Origin: Bordetella parapertussis
GTDB lineage: Bacteria > Pseudomonadota > Gammaproteobacteria > Burkholderiales > Burkholderiaceae_C
Length of the DNA stretch: 28,770 nt
Direction: 5' to 3'
Assembly: GCA_945878355.1 (NCBI GenBank)
Contig: CAMCTC010000059.1
Span: 1-28,770 of the forward strand
Shown: piece after piece, positions 16,175 through 25,502 of the stretch
Numbering within the stretch: the first letter of the stretch is position 1
Layout: every line of letters starts with the position of its first letter
Program-made: the position numbers and the translations under genes
Notes under the pieces: generated by a model
The model's database searches: none
Told to the model about the DNA's origin: nothing
The model's input: the letters and a program-made list of their open reading frames with translations, nothing else

Positions 16175-17983
16175 ATGAACGCCACACCCGCCATGTCTGT
16201 CTTGCCAATCTGCCTGCGCGACCTGATCGCGCGGTTCACCCTCGCAGCAGTCTTGGCGCTGGCCTTGCCGGTCTGGGCTGCTGATCAGTTTCTGCCGCCA
16301 GAGCAGGCCTTCGCGGTCAGCGCCAGAATGGTGGCGCCGCAGCGCGTTGAGGTCTTGGTTCGCATCACCAGCGGCTATTACGTCTATCGCGAGCCTTTTC
16401 GATTCAGCGCCGAAGGTGCGACGCTCGGACCGGCTGAGTTGCCGGCAGGTCAGGTTAAATTCGACACCAACTTCCAGAAGAACGTCGAAACCTACCGCGA
16501 TGAGCTGCGCATCGCGCTGCCGCTGGCGCAGTCTGGCGGCCCGTTCAAGCTCAAGGTGGTGACGCAGGGTTGTGCTGATGCTGGGCTGTGCTACCCGCCG
16601 ATGAGCACCGAGTTGCGGCTGGACCCTGCGGTCGTGGACGGCGACCAGACCTTGGCGGCACGCCAAACCGGCGCTGGGCTGCTAGACGCCGACGGCGCGA
16701 TCGTCGACAGGATGCTTCGCGCTGGACGGCTCTTGCCTGTGCTGGGTTTGTTTTTCGGCTTGGGCTTGTTGCTGTCGCTGACGCCCTGCGTCTTGCCCAT
16801 GCTCCCCATCCTGTCGTCCTTGATCTTGGGCTCGGGCGAGCGGCCATCGCGTTGGCGTGGGCTCGCGTTGGCTTCGGCCTATTCCTTGGGCATGGCGTTG
16901 GTCTACACCTCGCTGGGGCTCGCCGCCGGGCTGGCGGGCGAGGGCTTTGCCGCCGCGCTTCAGACGCCCTGGGCGATCGGTGCGTTCTCAGCCCTGCTCG
17001 CCTTTTTCGCGCTGTCGATGTTCGATGTCTACGAGCTGCGGCTGCCAGCGCGTTTCACCGGGCACATGAGCGGTCACGCGAACCGGCTGCCTGCGGGTCA
17101 GTTCGCGGGCGTGTTCGTGATGGGTGGCGTGTCGGCGTTGATCGTCAGCCCTTGTGTCACCGCGCCGCTGGCGGGTGCTTTGTTGTTCATCAGCCAGACC
17201 GGCGATGTGGTGTTGGGCGGTGCGGCGCTGTTTGCGATGGCAGCGGGCATGAGCGTGCCATTGCTCCTGCTGGGCGTGTCCGCAGGTCAATGGCTGCCCA
17301 AAGCGGGCGCCTGGATGCAAGGCGTCAAGCAACTGTTCGGCGTGATGATGCTGGGCGTTGCGCTGTGGGTCGCCAGGCCGGTGTTGCCCGCGCCATTGGT
17401 TATGCTGCTGTGGGGTTTGGTCTTGCTGCTGTCAGGCTTCTTGCTGCAGCCGTTTTCGGCGTTGACACACCACCGGCATGTGTTCCGCGTGGCGTTGCAG
17501 CGCAGCCTCGGCGTGGCGGCGCTCACGCTCGGGGTGATGCAGATGGTGGGCGCGGGCTCGGGTGGGCAGGATCCACTGCGCCCGCTGGGCGAATTCACTG
17601 GTTCGGCGGCCGATGCCAGGCCGGCGCCGGTGTTCCAGATCGTTCAGAGCGAGGCGGCGTTTGACGCGGCCCTGAAGTCTGCGGCGGGGCGTCCGGTGAT
17701 GCTGGACTTCTACGCCGACTGGTGTGTCTCCTGCAAGGAGATGGATCGACTCACCTTCAAGGATTCCAGGGTCGTTGCACGATTGAGCCAGGCCTTGTTG
17801 ATCAAGGCCGATGTCACGGCCAACACTGAAAGCCAGCGCGCACTGCTGCGGCGATTCAAGCTGTTCGGCCCACCGGGCACCTTGTTCTTCGATGCGCAGG
17901 GCCGCGAGATCGTCGCTGCGCGGGTGATGGGATTCCAGGATGCACGCCGATTCGAGGACACGCTGTCCCAAGCCGGTTTGTGA
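16175..17983 (+). CDS. dsbD: Thiol:disulfide interchange protein DsbD
   Basis: DsbD passes electrons from cytoplasmic thioredoxin across the inner membrane to periplasmic DsbC, DsbG and cytochrome c maturation partners. With the ATG at 16175 it has 602 residues. A signal peptide (hydrophobic core about residues 22-35, ending VWAAD) precedes the periplasmic N-domain with Cys133 and Cys139 in GCADAGLCYPP. The eight-segment membrane domain carries Cys205 (LTPCVLPM) and Cys327 (VSPCVTAPL). The C-terminal thioredoxin domain has the CVSC centre at 517-520 (DFYADWCVSCKEMD). All six redox cysteines are present. The start is uncertain: no good Shine-Dalgarno precedes 16175, and an ATG at 16193 would also leave a signal peptide. 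The upstream terminator leaves almost no room for a promoter, so its transcription is unexplained. Confidence 0.95.
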   Translation: MNATPAMSVLPICLRDLIARFTLAAVLALALPVWAADQFLPPEQAFAVSARMVAPQRVEVLVRITSGYYVYREPFRFSAEGATLGPAELPAGQVKFDTNFQKNVETYRDELRIALPLAQSGGPFKLKVVTQGCADAGLCYPPMSTELRLDPAVVDGDQTLAARQTGAGLLDADGAIVDRMLRAGRLLPVLGLFFGLGLLLSLTPCVLPMLPILSSLILGSGERPSRWRGLALASAYSLGMALVYTSLGLAAGLAGEGFAAALQTPWAIGAFSALLAFFALSMFDVYELRLPARFTGHMSGHANRLPAGQFAGVFVMGGVSALIVSPCVTAPLAGALLFISQTGDVVLGGAALFAMAAGMSVPLLLLGVSAGQWLPKAGAWMQGVKQLFGVMMLGVALWVARPVLPAPLVMLLWGLVLLLSGFLLQPFSALTHHRHVFRVALQRSLGVAALTLGVMQMVGAGSGGQDPLRPLGEFTGSAADARPAPVFQIVQSEAAFDAALKSAAGRPVMLDFYADWCVSCKEMDRLTFKDSRVVARLSQALLIKADVTANTESQRALLRRFKLFGPPGTLFFDAQGREIVAARVMGFQDARRFEDTLSQAGL

Positions 17984-18033
17984 CCGCTTCGGCAGTGCTT
18001 GCAGCAGTCCTTGCTCTGGCCGCACGGCCGCTG

Positions 18034-18042
18034 TGCTATACT
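18034..18042 (+). promoter_or_regulatory. Extended -10 promoter of tRNA-fMet
   Basis: TATACT at 18037-18042 is preceded by TG one base upstream (18034-18035), giving an extended -10 element. It lies 12 nt before the first tRNA base. A -35-like TTGCTC at 18011-18016 is 20 nt away, too far for an ideal pair, which fits reliance on the extended -10. Confidence 0.6.
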
Positions 18043-18054
18043 TCTATTTCCAGT

Positions 18055-18131
<77 letters not shown>

Positions 18132-18162
18132 AATTTCAGATTCGGCCTCGCGCCGAAGTCAG

Positions 18163-18186
18163 CGCCAACCGAGAGGTTGGCGTTTT
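18163..18186 (+). terminator. Terminator behind tRNA-fMet
   Basis: CGCCAACC (18163-18170) and GGTTGGCG (18175-18182) form a perfect 8-bp stem closed by the GNRA-type loop GAGA, followed by four T. A second stem, TTCGGC/GCCGAA (18141-18157), lies just ahead and may help 3' processing of the tRNA precursor. Confidence 0.8.
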
Positions 18187-18253
18187 GCATTGCGGCTCTG
18201 ACAGCGCTGCATCCGGCACATGCCAGATTCGGCCTGAGGACTGACCACCACCG

Positions 18254-21200
18254 ATGCGCCAGATGAGTGACGACGTCCAACCCGGTCTGCTGGTCCTGCA
18301 CGGCAACCGCACCGAGTTGCTGGGCGAGGCAGTGTTCGACTGGCTTGCGCGCCAGCCGCTGCGCCCGCTTGAGCAGGAGATCTTCCTGGTGCAGAGCAAC
18401 GGCGTGGCCGAGTGGCTCAAGATGGCACTGGCCAGCCAGGGCGGTATTTTTGCCGCCGCCAGAGTGGAACTGCCGGGGCGTTTTTTGTGGCGGGCTTACC
18501 GCCAGATGCTCGGGCGTGACGCCGTACCGCTTGAATCGGCCATGGACAAGCTGCCATTGACCTGGCGCTTGATGCGGCACCTGCCCGAGTTGGCGCAGGC
18601 TCCGGGTTTCGAACCCTTGGCCGGCTTCCTGCGCCAAGGTGAGATGGACCGTCGCCTTCAACTCGCCCAGCGCCTGGCCGATCTCTACGACCAGTACCAG
18701 GTCTACCGCGACGACTGGCTCGCCGCCTGGGCCGTCGGCGACGACAGCCTGCCAAGTCCTGCGCCAGGCGCTGCCCGCGTTTTGCCGGGCGACCAGCGTT
18801 GGCAGGCCATGCTGTGGCGCGAACTGCTGGCGCCACTGGACCAGAGCCAGCGCGCAGGCATTCGGTCGCAGTTGAACAGTCGCTTCATTGCGGCGCTGGA
18901 TGCAGGGGCTTCGCCTGTCGCGCCGCTTGCCAGGCGGGTGGTGTTGTTCGGCATGTCCCAGGTGCCGATGCAGACGCTGCAGGCGCTGGCCGCGCTGTCG
19001 ACCCATTGCCAGGTCTTGCTGGCGATCCCCAATCCTTGTCGCTACCACTGGGCCGACACGATCGCTGGGCGCGAGTTGTTGCAGTTGCAGCGTCACCGCC
19101 ACCCGCTGCGCCTAGGGCGTGATCTGGCCGACGTACCGCTCGAGCAGATGCACGCCCACGCGCACCCATTGCTTGCTGCCTGGGGCCGCCAGGGGCGCGA
19201 TTTCGTGCGCCAGCTTGACGCTTTCGATGACGCGCAACTCGCGCAGCAGCGCTTCCCTCTGGCCAAGGTCGATTTGTTCGACGGCGCGCCGGGGCTCAGC
19301 TTGTTGCAGCAGGTGCAGGCCAGCATCCGCGACCTGGTGCCGTTGGCTGAGCAACCGCGCGTGAGGGCGGATATTGGCGACCGATCGATCGTGTTTCACA
19401 TCGCCCACTCGGTGCAGCGCGAGGTCGAGATCCTCCACGACCAACTGCTGGCCCTGTTGGCCGATCCGCCCGAGGGTCGGCCCCTGCAACCGCGCGAGAT
19501 CGTCGTGATGGTGCCTGACATCGCCCGCTTCGCACCGGCGGTTCGAGCGGTGTTCGGTCAGCCCGGGCGCGGCGATGCCCGTTTCATTCCGTTCGACATC
19601 GCCGACCTGGCGGAGCGCGGCAACAACCCGCTGTTGATCGCGCTGGAATGGCTGCTGCGCCTGCCGCAGCAGCGCTGCCGGCTGAGCGAACTGCGCGACC
19701 TGCTTGACGTGCCGGCGCTGGCGCAACGCTTCGGCCTGCAAGCAGGCGATTTGCCGCGGCTGAACCAGTGGATGGAGGGTGCGGGTATTCGCTGGGGCCT
19801 GAACGCTGCGCAGCGCGCTGAGCAAGGCCTGGCGGCCTGCGGCGACCAGAACAGCTGGCTGTTCGGCTTGCGCCGCATGCTGCTGGGCTATGCAGTCGGC
19901 GAGCCGGGTCCGATCACTGACGCGCTGGTCGACGCGACCGCAATCGAGCCCTATGCCGAGATTGGCGGGCTAGAGGCCTCGATCGCCGGCTCGCTGGCGG
20001 CGTTGGTCGACGCGCTGCAGCAGTGGTCGGCGCTGGCGGCTATTCCGGCCACGCCGACCGACTGGGCAGCGCGCGGCCTGCTGTTGCTGAGCTCCATGAT
20101 CGCGCCGACCGACGAGCGTGAACGCCTGACCGTCGCCGCGCTGCAGGCTTCGTTGGCGGCTTGGCTGGCGGCCTGCGAGACAGCGGGTTTCGACCAGCCG
20201 GTGCCGCTTGCCGTGGCGCGCGAGGCTTGGTTGGCGGGTATCGACGAACCCGCACTGTCGCGCCGTTTCAAGTCCGGCGGGGTGACCTTCTGCACATTGC
20301 TGCCCATGCGCGCGTTGCCGTTCGAAGTGCTGTGCCTGCTGGGCATGAACGACGGCGACTTTCCGCGCGGCAGCGCACGCAGCGATTTCGACCTGATGGC
20401 CTGGCCCGGCCAACAGCGCCCCGGTGACCGATCCCGTCGCGACGATGACCGACAGCTGATGCTCGAAGCGCTGCTGTCGGCCAGGCGCGTGCTCTATGTC
20501 AGCTGGGCCGGGCGCAGCGCGCGCGACAACAGCGAACAGCCGCCGTCGGTGCTGGTGTATCAGTTGCGTGACTACCTGGCGGCGGGCTGGGCCGGCGAGG
20601 TGCTCGCCGAGCGCACCTCCGAGCATCCGCTGCAGCCCTTCAGTCGCCGCTATTTCGAGCTGCCTGGCACTGACTTGTTCACCCACGCTCGCGAATGGCG
20701 CGCCGCCCATCTCGCGCCGCTGGTCAGCTCGCAGCGAGCTGCCAGCCTGGCGCCAGACCTCGACCAGGGATTGACCGTCACCGCTTTGGCGGCATTTCTG
20801 CGCAACCCGGTCCGGCATTTCTTCCGCACCCGCCTCGGCGTGGTGTTCGGCGACGCCACAAGCGCCGCGCCGGACGAGGAGTCCTTCGGTCTCGACGGGC
20901 TCACGCAGTACAGCTTGCTCAGCGAGGTGCTCGACCAGGTCATCGCTTCGCTGCCCGAGTTCGCAGGGCGTGCTGCCGCAGGCGACGCGCCGGACCTGCG
21001 GCCGCTGGTCACCGCGCAGCTGGCCCGCATCGCTCGGGCTGGCAGGCTGCCGATGGCTGAGTCTGGCGATCGCACGGCGCAGGCCCTGGTCGAGGACTTG
21101 CTGCCGATGTTGGCCGCCTGGCACAGCATCTGCTCGCTGTACCCGCAACCCTGTGCCAAGCTGGCGCTGCGATACACCCAGAGCGGCCTGGCGATCGACG

Positions 21201-21769
21201 ACTGGCTGGACGGGTTGCGCGCCGCGCCGGCACAGGCTGGCTTGCCGGTCTGGCTCGAGTTGTCAGCCAGCCGGCTCTGCGACCGCCAAGCGGTGCGGCC
21301 CGACAAGCTGATCACGGGCTGGATCCGCACGGTGGTGAGCAGTGCCTGCGGTACCCCGGCGCGGGGCGTGATCGTCGGCCGGGACGCCAGCGTCACGCTC
21401 GAGCCCTTGCCGACCGAGCAAGCCCGGGCCGCGCTCGACGCTTTGCTGCAAGCCTGGTGCGAAGGCTTGGTCGGGCCGCTGCCTTTGGCTTGCCGCACCG
21501 GCTTCGCGCTGCTCGCGGGCAGCGACGCGGTGGCCTCGGTTTACGAGGGCAGCCGCTACCTCAGCGACGCCATGGGCGGCGAGGTCGACGATCCCTGTCT
21601 GGCGCGGCTTTACCCAGACTTCGAGTCGCTCAGTGCCGACGGCCGCTTCGCCGACCTGGCCGATCGGCTTTTGCAACCGATCGCTGCCTGGGCTCGGCAC
21701 GGCGTGTCCTTCGAACGCCACGCATTCCTCGAACCGGCGGTCGTTGCCGCTGGCGGCGACGATGGCTGA
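18254..21769 (+). CDS. recC: Exodeoxyribonuclease V subunit gamma (RecC)
   Basis: RecC splits the duplex in the RecBCD enzyme and recognises the Chi sequence, although it has lost helicase and nuclease activity. The 1171-residue product is a little longer than E. coli RecC (1122). Family landmarks are LVLHGNRTELL and IFLVQSNGVAEWLKMALASQ at the N-terminus, the ADLYDQYQVYRDDWLAAW block, FGMSQVPMQTLQALAAL, EIVVMVPDIARFAPAVRAVF and FCTLLPMRALPFEVLCLLGM with NDGDFPR. The C-terminal nuclease-like fold is less conserved. The start is the ATG at 18254 with TGAGGA at 18235-18240; a second ATG at 18263 is possible. No gene for a Ptr-type protease separates it from recB. Its last 8 bases overlap recB, so the two are probably co-translated. 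Its promoter is not evident. Confidence 0.95.
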   Translation: MRQMSDDVQPGLLVLHGNRTELLGEAVFDWLARQPLRPLEQEIFLVQSNGVAEWLKMALASQGGIFAAARVELPGRFLWRAYRQMLGRDAVPLESAMDKLPLTWRLMRHLPELAQAPGFEPLAGFLRQGEMDRRLQLAQRLADLYDQYQVYRDDWLAAWAVGDDSLPSPAPGAARVLPGDQRWQAMLWRELLAPLDQSQRAGIRSQLNSRFIAALDAGASPVAPLARRVVLFGMSQVPMQTLQALAALSTHCQVLLAIPNPCRYHWADTIAGRELLQLQRHRHPLRLGRDLADVPLEQMHAHAHPLLAAWGRQGRDFVRQLDAFDDAQLAQQRFPLAKVDLFDGAPGLSLLQQVQASIRDLVPLAEQPRVRADIGDRSIVFHIAHSVQREVEILHDQLLALLADPPEGRPLQPREIVVMVPDIARFAPAVRAVFGQPGRGDARFIPFDIADLAERGNNPLLIALEWLLRLPQQRCRLSELRDLLDVPALAQRFGLQAGDLPRLNQWMEGAGIRWGLNAAQRAEQGLAACGDQNSWLFGLRRMLLGYAVGEPGPITDALVDATAIEPYAEIGGLEASIAGSLAALVDALQQWSALAAIPATPTDWAARGLLLLSSMIAPTDERERLTVAALQASLAAWLAACETAGFDQPVPLAVAREAWLAGIDEPALSRRFKSGGVTFCTLLPMRALPFEVLCLLGMNDGDFPRGSARSDFDLMAWPGQQRPGDRSRRDDDRQLMLEALLSARRVLYVSWAGRSARDNSEQPPSVLVYQLRDYLAAGWAGEVLAERTSEHPLQPFSRRYFELPGTDLFTHAREWRAAHLAPLVSSQRAASLAPDLDQGLTVTALAAFLRNPVRHFFRTRLGVVFGDATSAAPDEESFGLDGLTQYSLLSEVLDQVIASLPEFAGRAAAGDAPDLRPLVTAQLARIARAGRLPMAESGDRTAQALVEDLLPMLAAWHSICSLYPQPCAKLALRYTQSGLAIDDWLDGLRAAPAQAGLPVWLELSASRLCDRQAVRPDKLITGWIRTVVSSACGTPARGVIVGRDASVTLEPLPTEQARAALDALLQAWCEGLVGPLPLACRTGFALLAGSDAVASVYEGSRYLSDAMGGEVDDPCLARLYPDFESLSADGRFADLADRLLQPIAAWARHGVSFERHAFLEPAVVAAGGDDG

Positions 21770-24700
21770 GGTCCTGCAGGCGCTGAGCTTCCCGTTGCGG
21801 GGCAGCCAGCTGATCGAGGCCAGCGCGGGCACGGGCAAGACCTGGACCATCGCCGCGCTCTATCTGAGGCTCGTGCTCGGGCATGGCGGTGCGCAAGGCT
21901 TTGGCCGACCGCTGCTGCCGTCCGAGATCCTGGTGATGACATTCACCCGCGCCGCCACCCGCGAACTGTCGGACCGCATCCGCGCCCGCCTGCTGCAAGC
22001 GGCGGCCTGCCTGCGTGGCGAGACGGCGCCCGACGACGTGCTGCTGGCCGGCTTGATGGTGGACTATCCCGACGGCGAGTCGCGCAGCGCCGCCGCTTGG
22101 CGCCTGGCGATGGCCGCTGAGAGCATGGATGACGCCGCAGTCCACACGATCGACGCCTGGTGCCAGCGCATGCTGCGGGAGCACGCGTTCGACAGTGGCT
22201 GCCTGTTCGACGAGGTGCTCAGCGCCAACGAGGACGCGATGCTGGCCGACGCCGCCCGCGACTACTGGCGCCAGCAGCTCTATCCCTTGGCTGGCACGGC
22301 GCTCGACTCGGCGTTGCGGGTCTGGCGGGATGTCGCTGCGCTGACGCTTGACGCGCGTGAGTTGCTGACCCAGTCGCTGCCAAACGACGCCGGCCAAGGC
22401 CCGTTGGCGTCGCTGATCGCCGTCGCGTCGGCAGAACGCGACCGGGCGCTGGCGGGCCTGAAACAGGGCTGGGTCGGGCGCGCCTCAGCGATGCAGGCCT
22501 GGGTCGCCGGGCAACTGGCCGACAAGCAATGCCCTTTCGACAAGCGCAAGCTCCCGGCGCGTCACTGCGCCGCCTGGCTAGACGCGTTGGCGGCCTGGGC
22601 CGGCGATCCGCTGGCGCAGACGCCTGATCTCAAGACCGGCGCCATCCGCCTGACCCCGACCGGCATGAACGAGGTGCTCAAGCCCGACGCATGGGTTGAG
22701 TTGCCAGCCGAATTCGAGGCCTTTGCCCAACTGCTGAAAGCCCTGGCCGAACTGCAGCCGCTGGGGCCGCAGCTTCGGCTGCATGCCGCGGCCCGCATTG
22801 GCCAGCGTCTGGCCGAGCTCAAACGCCAGCAGGGCAGCTTCGGTTTTGCCGACTTGCTGCAACGGCTCGACCAGGCCTTGAGTGTCGAGGTCAACGGCGC
22901 CAACGCCGAGCGCTTGCGCCAGCGCATCCTGGCACAGTACCCGGTGGCGCTGGTCGACGAGTTCCAGGACACCTCGCCGCAGCAGTCGCGGATTTTTGAC
23001 CGGCTCTACCGCATCGCCGACAACGATCCGGCCAGCGCCTTGCTGCTGATCGGCGACCCCAAGCAGTCGATCTACGGCTTCCGCGGTGCTGACATCCACA
23101 GCTACCTCGGTGCGAGGCTTGCCACTGAAGGCCGCCACCATGTGCTGGGCACCAACCACCGCTCGACCCAGGCTTTGGTGGCGGCGGTCAACCACTTGTT
23201 CGAGCAAGCCGAGGCGCGCGACGGCACTGGCGCTTTCATGTTCCGCACGCTGTCCGAGGCTGGCGACGCTTGGTCCAACCCGCTGCCCTTCGAGCCGGTC
23301 CAGGCCAGAGGTCGGGCCGAGGTTTTCGTTTGTGCCGACGCCGTGGTACCGGCGCTGACCCTCAGCCTGGACCCGCGCTTGCTCGATGTGGCGACCAGCG
23401 TGCGTGAGTTTGCCGCCCGCTGCGCCGAGCAGATCGTCGGTTTGCTCAACGACGAGCGTGCCGGCTTCGAGCATCCGCAGACCGGATTCAGGCGGCTGGC
23501 GCCGGCCGATATTGCGGTTCTGGTGCGCACCGGCCAGGAGGCCGCAGCGGTACGGCACGAACTGCGCCGCCGGCAGGTGGCCTCGGTCTATCTGTCGGAC
23601 AAGGACTCGGTGTTCGACAGCGACGAGGCCGGCGACTTGCTGCGCTGGCTACAGGCAGTGGCTTCACCGTTGGATCTGCGGCTCGCGCGTGCGGCGCTGG
23701 CCACCCGAACCTTGGACCTGTCGATCCTCGAACTGACGCATCTCGCCGATGACGACGAGGCCTTCGACGCCCAAAGCGAACAACTCAAGCAGTTGAACAG
23801 TGTCTGGCGCAGCCAAGGTGTGCTGACGATGCTGCGCCAGACCTTGCACCGCTTTGACCTGCCAGCGCGCTGGCTGGGCCAGGTGCCGTCGGACCCGGCC
23901 GAGCGCGCACTCGACGGTGAGCGCAGGCTGACCAATTTTCTGCACCTGGCCGAACTGCTGCAGGCTGCCAGCGCCCAGCTTGACGGTGAGCAGGCGCTGA
24001 TCCGTTGGTTGACCCAGCAGATCGCCGGCGCTGCGGCCAGCGGTGACGAGCAGATCGTCCGGCTAGAGAGTGACGCTGACCTGGTCAAGCTGGTGACGGT
24101 GCACAAGTCCAAGGGGCTGGAATATCCGCTGGTGTTTCTGCCCTTTGCCGCGGGCTTCAGGCCTGTCGCCAAAGCCCGCACCCGCTTCGTCAGCCTGGCC
24201 GATGGCGCAGGCCAGCGCAGTCTGCACCTTCAGCCCACGGCCGAGCAGATCGCTGCGGCCGACCAGGACCGGCTGCGCGAGGACTTGCGCTTGCTGTATG
24301 TCGCGCTGACGCGGGCCCGGCATGCGCTGTGGGTCGGCGTGGCGGCGCTCAAGCGGGGCCAGCGCGCCGATTGCTTGCTGCACCGCAGCGCCATCGGCTA
24401 CTTGCTGTGCGGACCAGACAGCCAGCCAGTAGAGGCGATCAGCGGGGCGATCGCCACGGCGGTCCGGCCTTGCGCGGGCATCGCGCTGCAGCGCGCCGAG
24501 TCGCCTTCGCTGACCCGACGCACGCTGTTGCTGCCGCGCGGCCTGCCCAAGGCCTTGCGCGAGATCGTCCCCTACAGCGCCAGTTTCGAGCGCCGCTGGA
24601 CCTTGGGCAGTTTCTCGCTGTTGGTGCGCTCGCTGCCAGCACCGGCGTTCGCAGCGACGCTTCGCGATGACGAGCGCTTCGACCCCGCCGACCTCGCCGA

Positions 24701-25502
24701 TGGTCATGGTCTTGCCGGCGCTGCTGACCGGGCCGCGCTGCCAGAACCTGCAGCGGACCCGTCAGCAGCCAGCCCGGCCTGGCACCGCTTTCCGCGCGGC
24801 GCGCTGCCGGGCAATTTCTTGCACGACCAACTCGAGTGGCTGGCCGGCGAGGGCTTTGACCAAGTCGCGTCGCCAGCGCTGCAGCAGCAGTTGTTGCGTC
24901 GTTGCGAGCGCCTGGGCTGGGGTCACCGCGGGCCAGCGGTCGTGGACTGGCTGGTGCAGGTCATCCAGACGCCGCTGCCTGCGGTCGGCGCAGCGTTGGC
25001 CGAGATCGCCGACCCGCTGCCGGAAATGGAATTCTGGCTGCCCAGTCAGTCCTTGGACTGTGGCGCGTTGGACCGGCTGTGCCGGGCCCATCTGTTGGCC
25101 GGGCTCGACCGTCCGGCGCTGCCTGAGCGCGAGCTGCAGGGCATGTTGATGGGGTTTGCCGACCTGGTGTTCGAGCATGGCGGACGCTACTGGGTGCTTG
25201 ACTACAAGTCCAACCACCTCGGCGACCACGACGCCGAATACAGCAAACCGGCGCTGGAAGCCGCGATGGCCGAGCACCGCTACGACCTGCAGGCCGCGCT
25301 GTACTTGCTGGCGCTGCACCGGCTGCTGAAGGCTAGACTTGGCGTCGGCTACGATCCAGCGCGCCAGCTCGGCGGTGCGGTCTACTTGTTCTTGCGTGGC
25401 ATCCGGGGACCGACCCGGGGCTGTTACTTGGTCGAGCCGTCGCCGGCCTTGCTCGACGCCCTGGACGCGATGCTGGGCGGCACCAGCCGCTGTGAAGCAT
25501 GA
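21762..25502 (+). CDS. recB: Exodeoxyribonuclease V subunit beta (RecB)
   Basis: RecB is the 3'-5' helicase and the only nuclease of RecBCD; it also loads RecA after Chi. With the ATG at 21762 it has 1246 residues (E. coli 1180). An open frame extends back to 21633, but only as a shadow of recC. The SF1A helicase motifs are intact: Walker A EASAGTGKT (19-27), DEFQD (399-403), GDPKQSIYGFRG, VHKSKGLEYP (HKSKG at 781-785) and YVALTRAR (846-853). The C-terminal nuclease has His1021 in GNFLHDQLEW, Asp1134 in GFADLVFE, and Asp1147 and Lys1149 in LDYKSN, matching E. coli His956, Asp1067, Asp1080 and Lys1082. All catalytic residues are present, so the enzyme should be active. It overlaps recC by 8 nt and recD by 4 nt. 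Confidence 0.97.
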   Translation: MAEVLQALSFPLRGSQLIEASAGTGKTWTIAALYLRLVLGHGGAQGFGRPLLPSEILVMTFTRAATRELSDRIRARLLQAAACLRGETAPDDVLLAGLMVDYPDGESRSAAAWRLAMAAESMDDAAVHTIDAWCQRMLREHAFDSGCLFDEVLSANEDAMLADAARDYWRQQLYPLAGTALDSALRVWRDVAALTLDARELLTQSLPNDAGQGPLASLIAVASAERDRALAGLKQGWVGRASAMQAWVAGQLADKQCPFDKRKLPARHCAAWLDALAAWAGDPLAQTPDLKTGAIRLTPTGMNEVLKPDAWVELPAEFEAFAQLLKALAELQPLGPQLRLHAAARIGQRLAELKRQQGSFGFADLLQRLDQALSVEVNGANAERLRQRILAQYPVALVDEFQDTSPQQSRIFDRLYRIADNDPASALLLIGDPKQSIYGFRGADIHSYLGARLATEGRHHVLGTNHRSTQALVAAVNHLFEQAEARDGTGAFMFRTLSEAGDAWSNPLPFEPVQARGRAEVFVCADAVVPALTLSLDPRLLDVATSVREFAARCAEQIVGLLNDERAGFEHPQTGFRRLAPADIAVLVRTGQEAAAVRHELRRRQVASVYLSDKDSVFDSDEAGDLLRWLQAVASPLDLRLARAALATRTLDLSILELTHLADDDEAFDAQSEQLKQLNSVWRSQGVLTMLRQTLHRFDLPARWLGQVPSDPAERALDGERRLTNFLHLAELLQAASAQLDGEQALIRWLTQQIAGAAASGDEQIVRLESDADLVKLVTVHKSKGLEYPLVFLPFAAGFRPVAKARTRFVSLADGAGQRSLHLQPTAEQIAAADQDRLREDLRLLYVALTRARHALWVGVAALKRGQRADCLLHRSAIGYLLCGPDSQPVEAISGAIATAVRPCAGIALQRAESPSLTRRTLLLPRGLPKALREIVPYSASFERRWTLGSFSLLVRSLPAPAFAATLRDDERFDPADLADGHGLAGAADRAALPEPAADPSAASPAWHRFPRGALPGNFLHDQLEWLAGEGFDQVASPALQQQLLRRCERLGWGHRGPAVVDWLVQVIQTPLPAVGAALAEIADPLPEMEFWLPSQSLDCGALDRLCRAHLLAGLDRPALPERELQGMLMGFADLVFEHGGRYWVLDYKSNHLGDHDAEYSKPALEAAMAEHRYDLQAALYLLALHRLLKARLGVGYDPARQLGGAVYLFLRGIRGPTRGCYLVEPSPALLDALDAMLGGTSRCEA

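Noticed and set aside
16588..17664. 358-codon second + frame inside dsbD
   Set aside because: Arg/Gly/Ala-rich shadow; the dsbD frame carries all six redox cysteines and the membrane segments.
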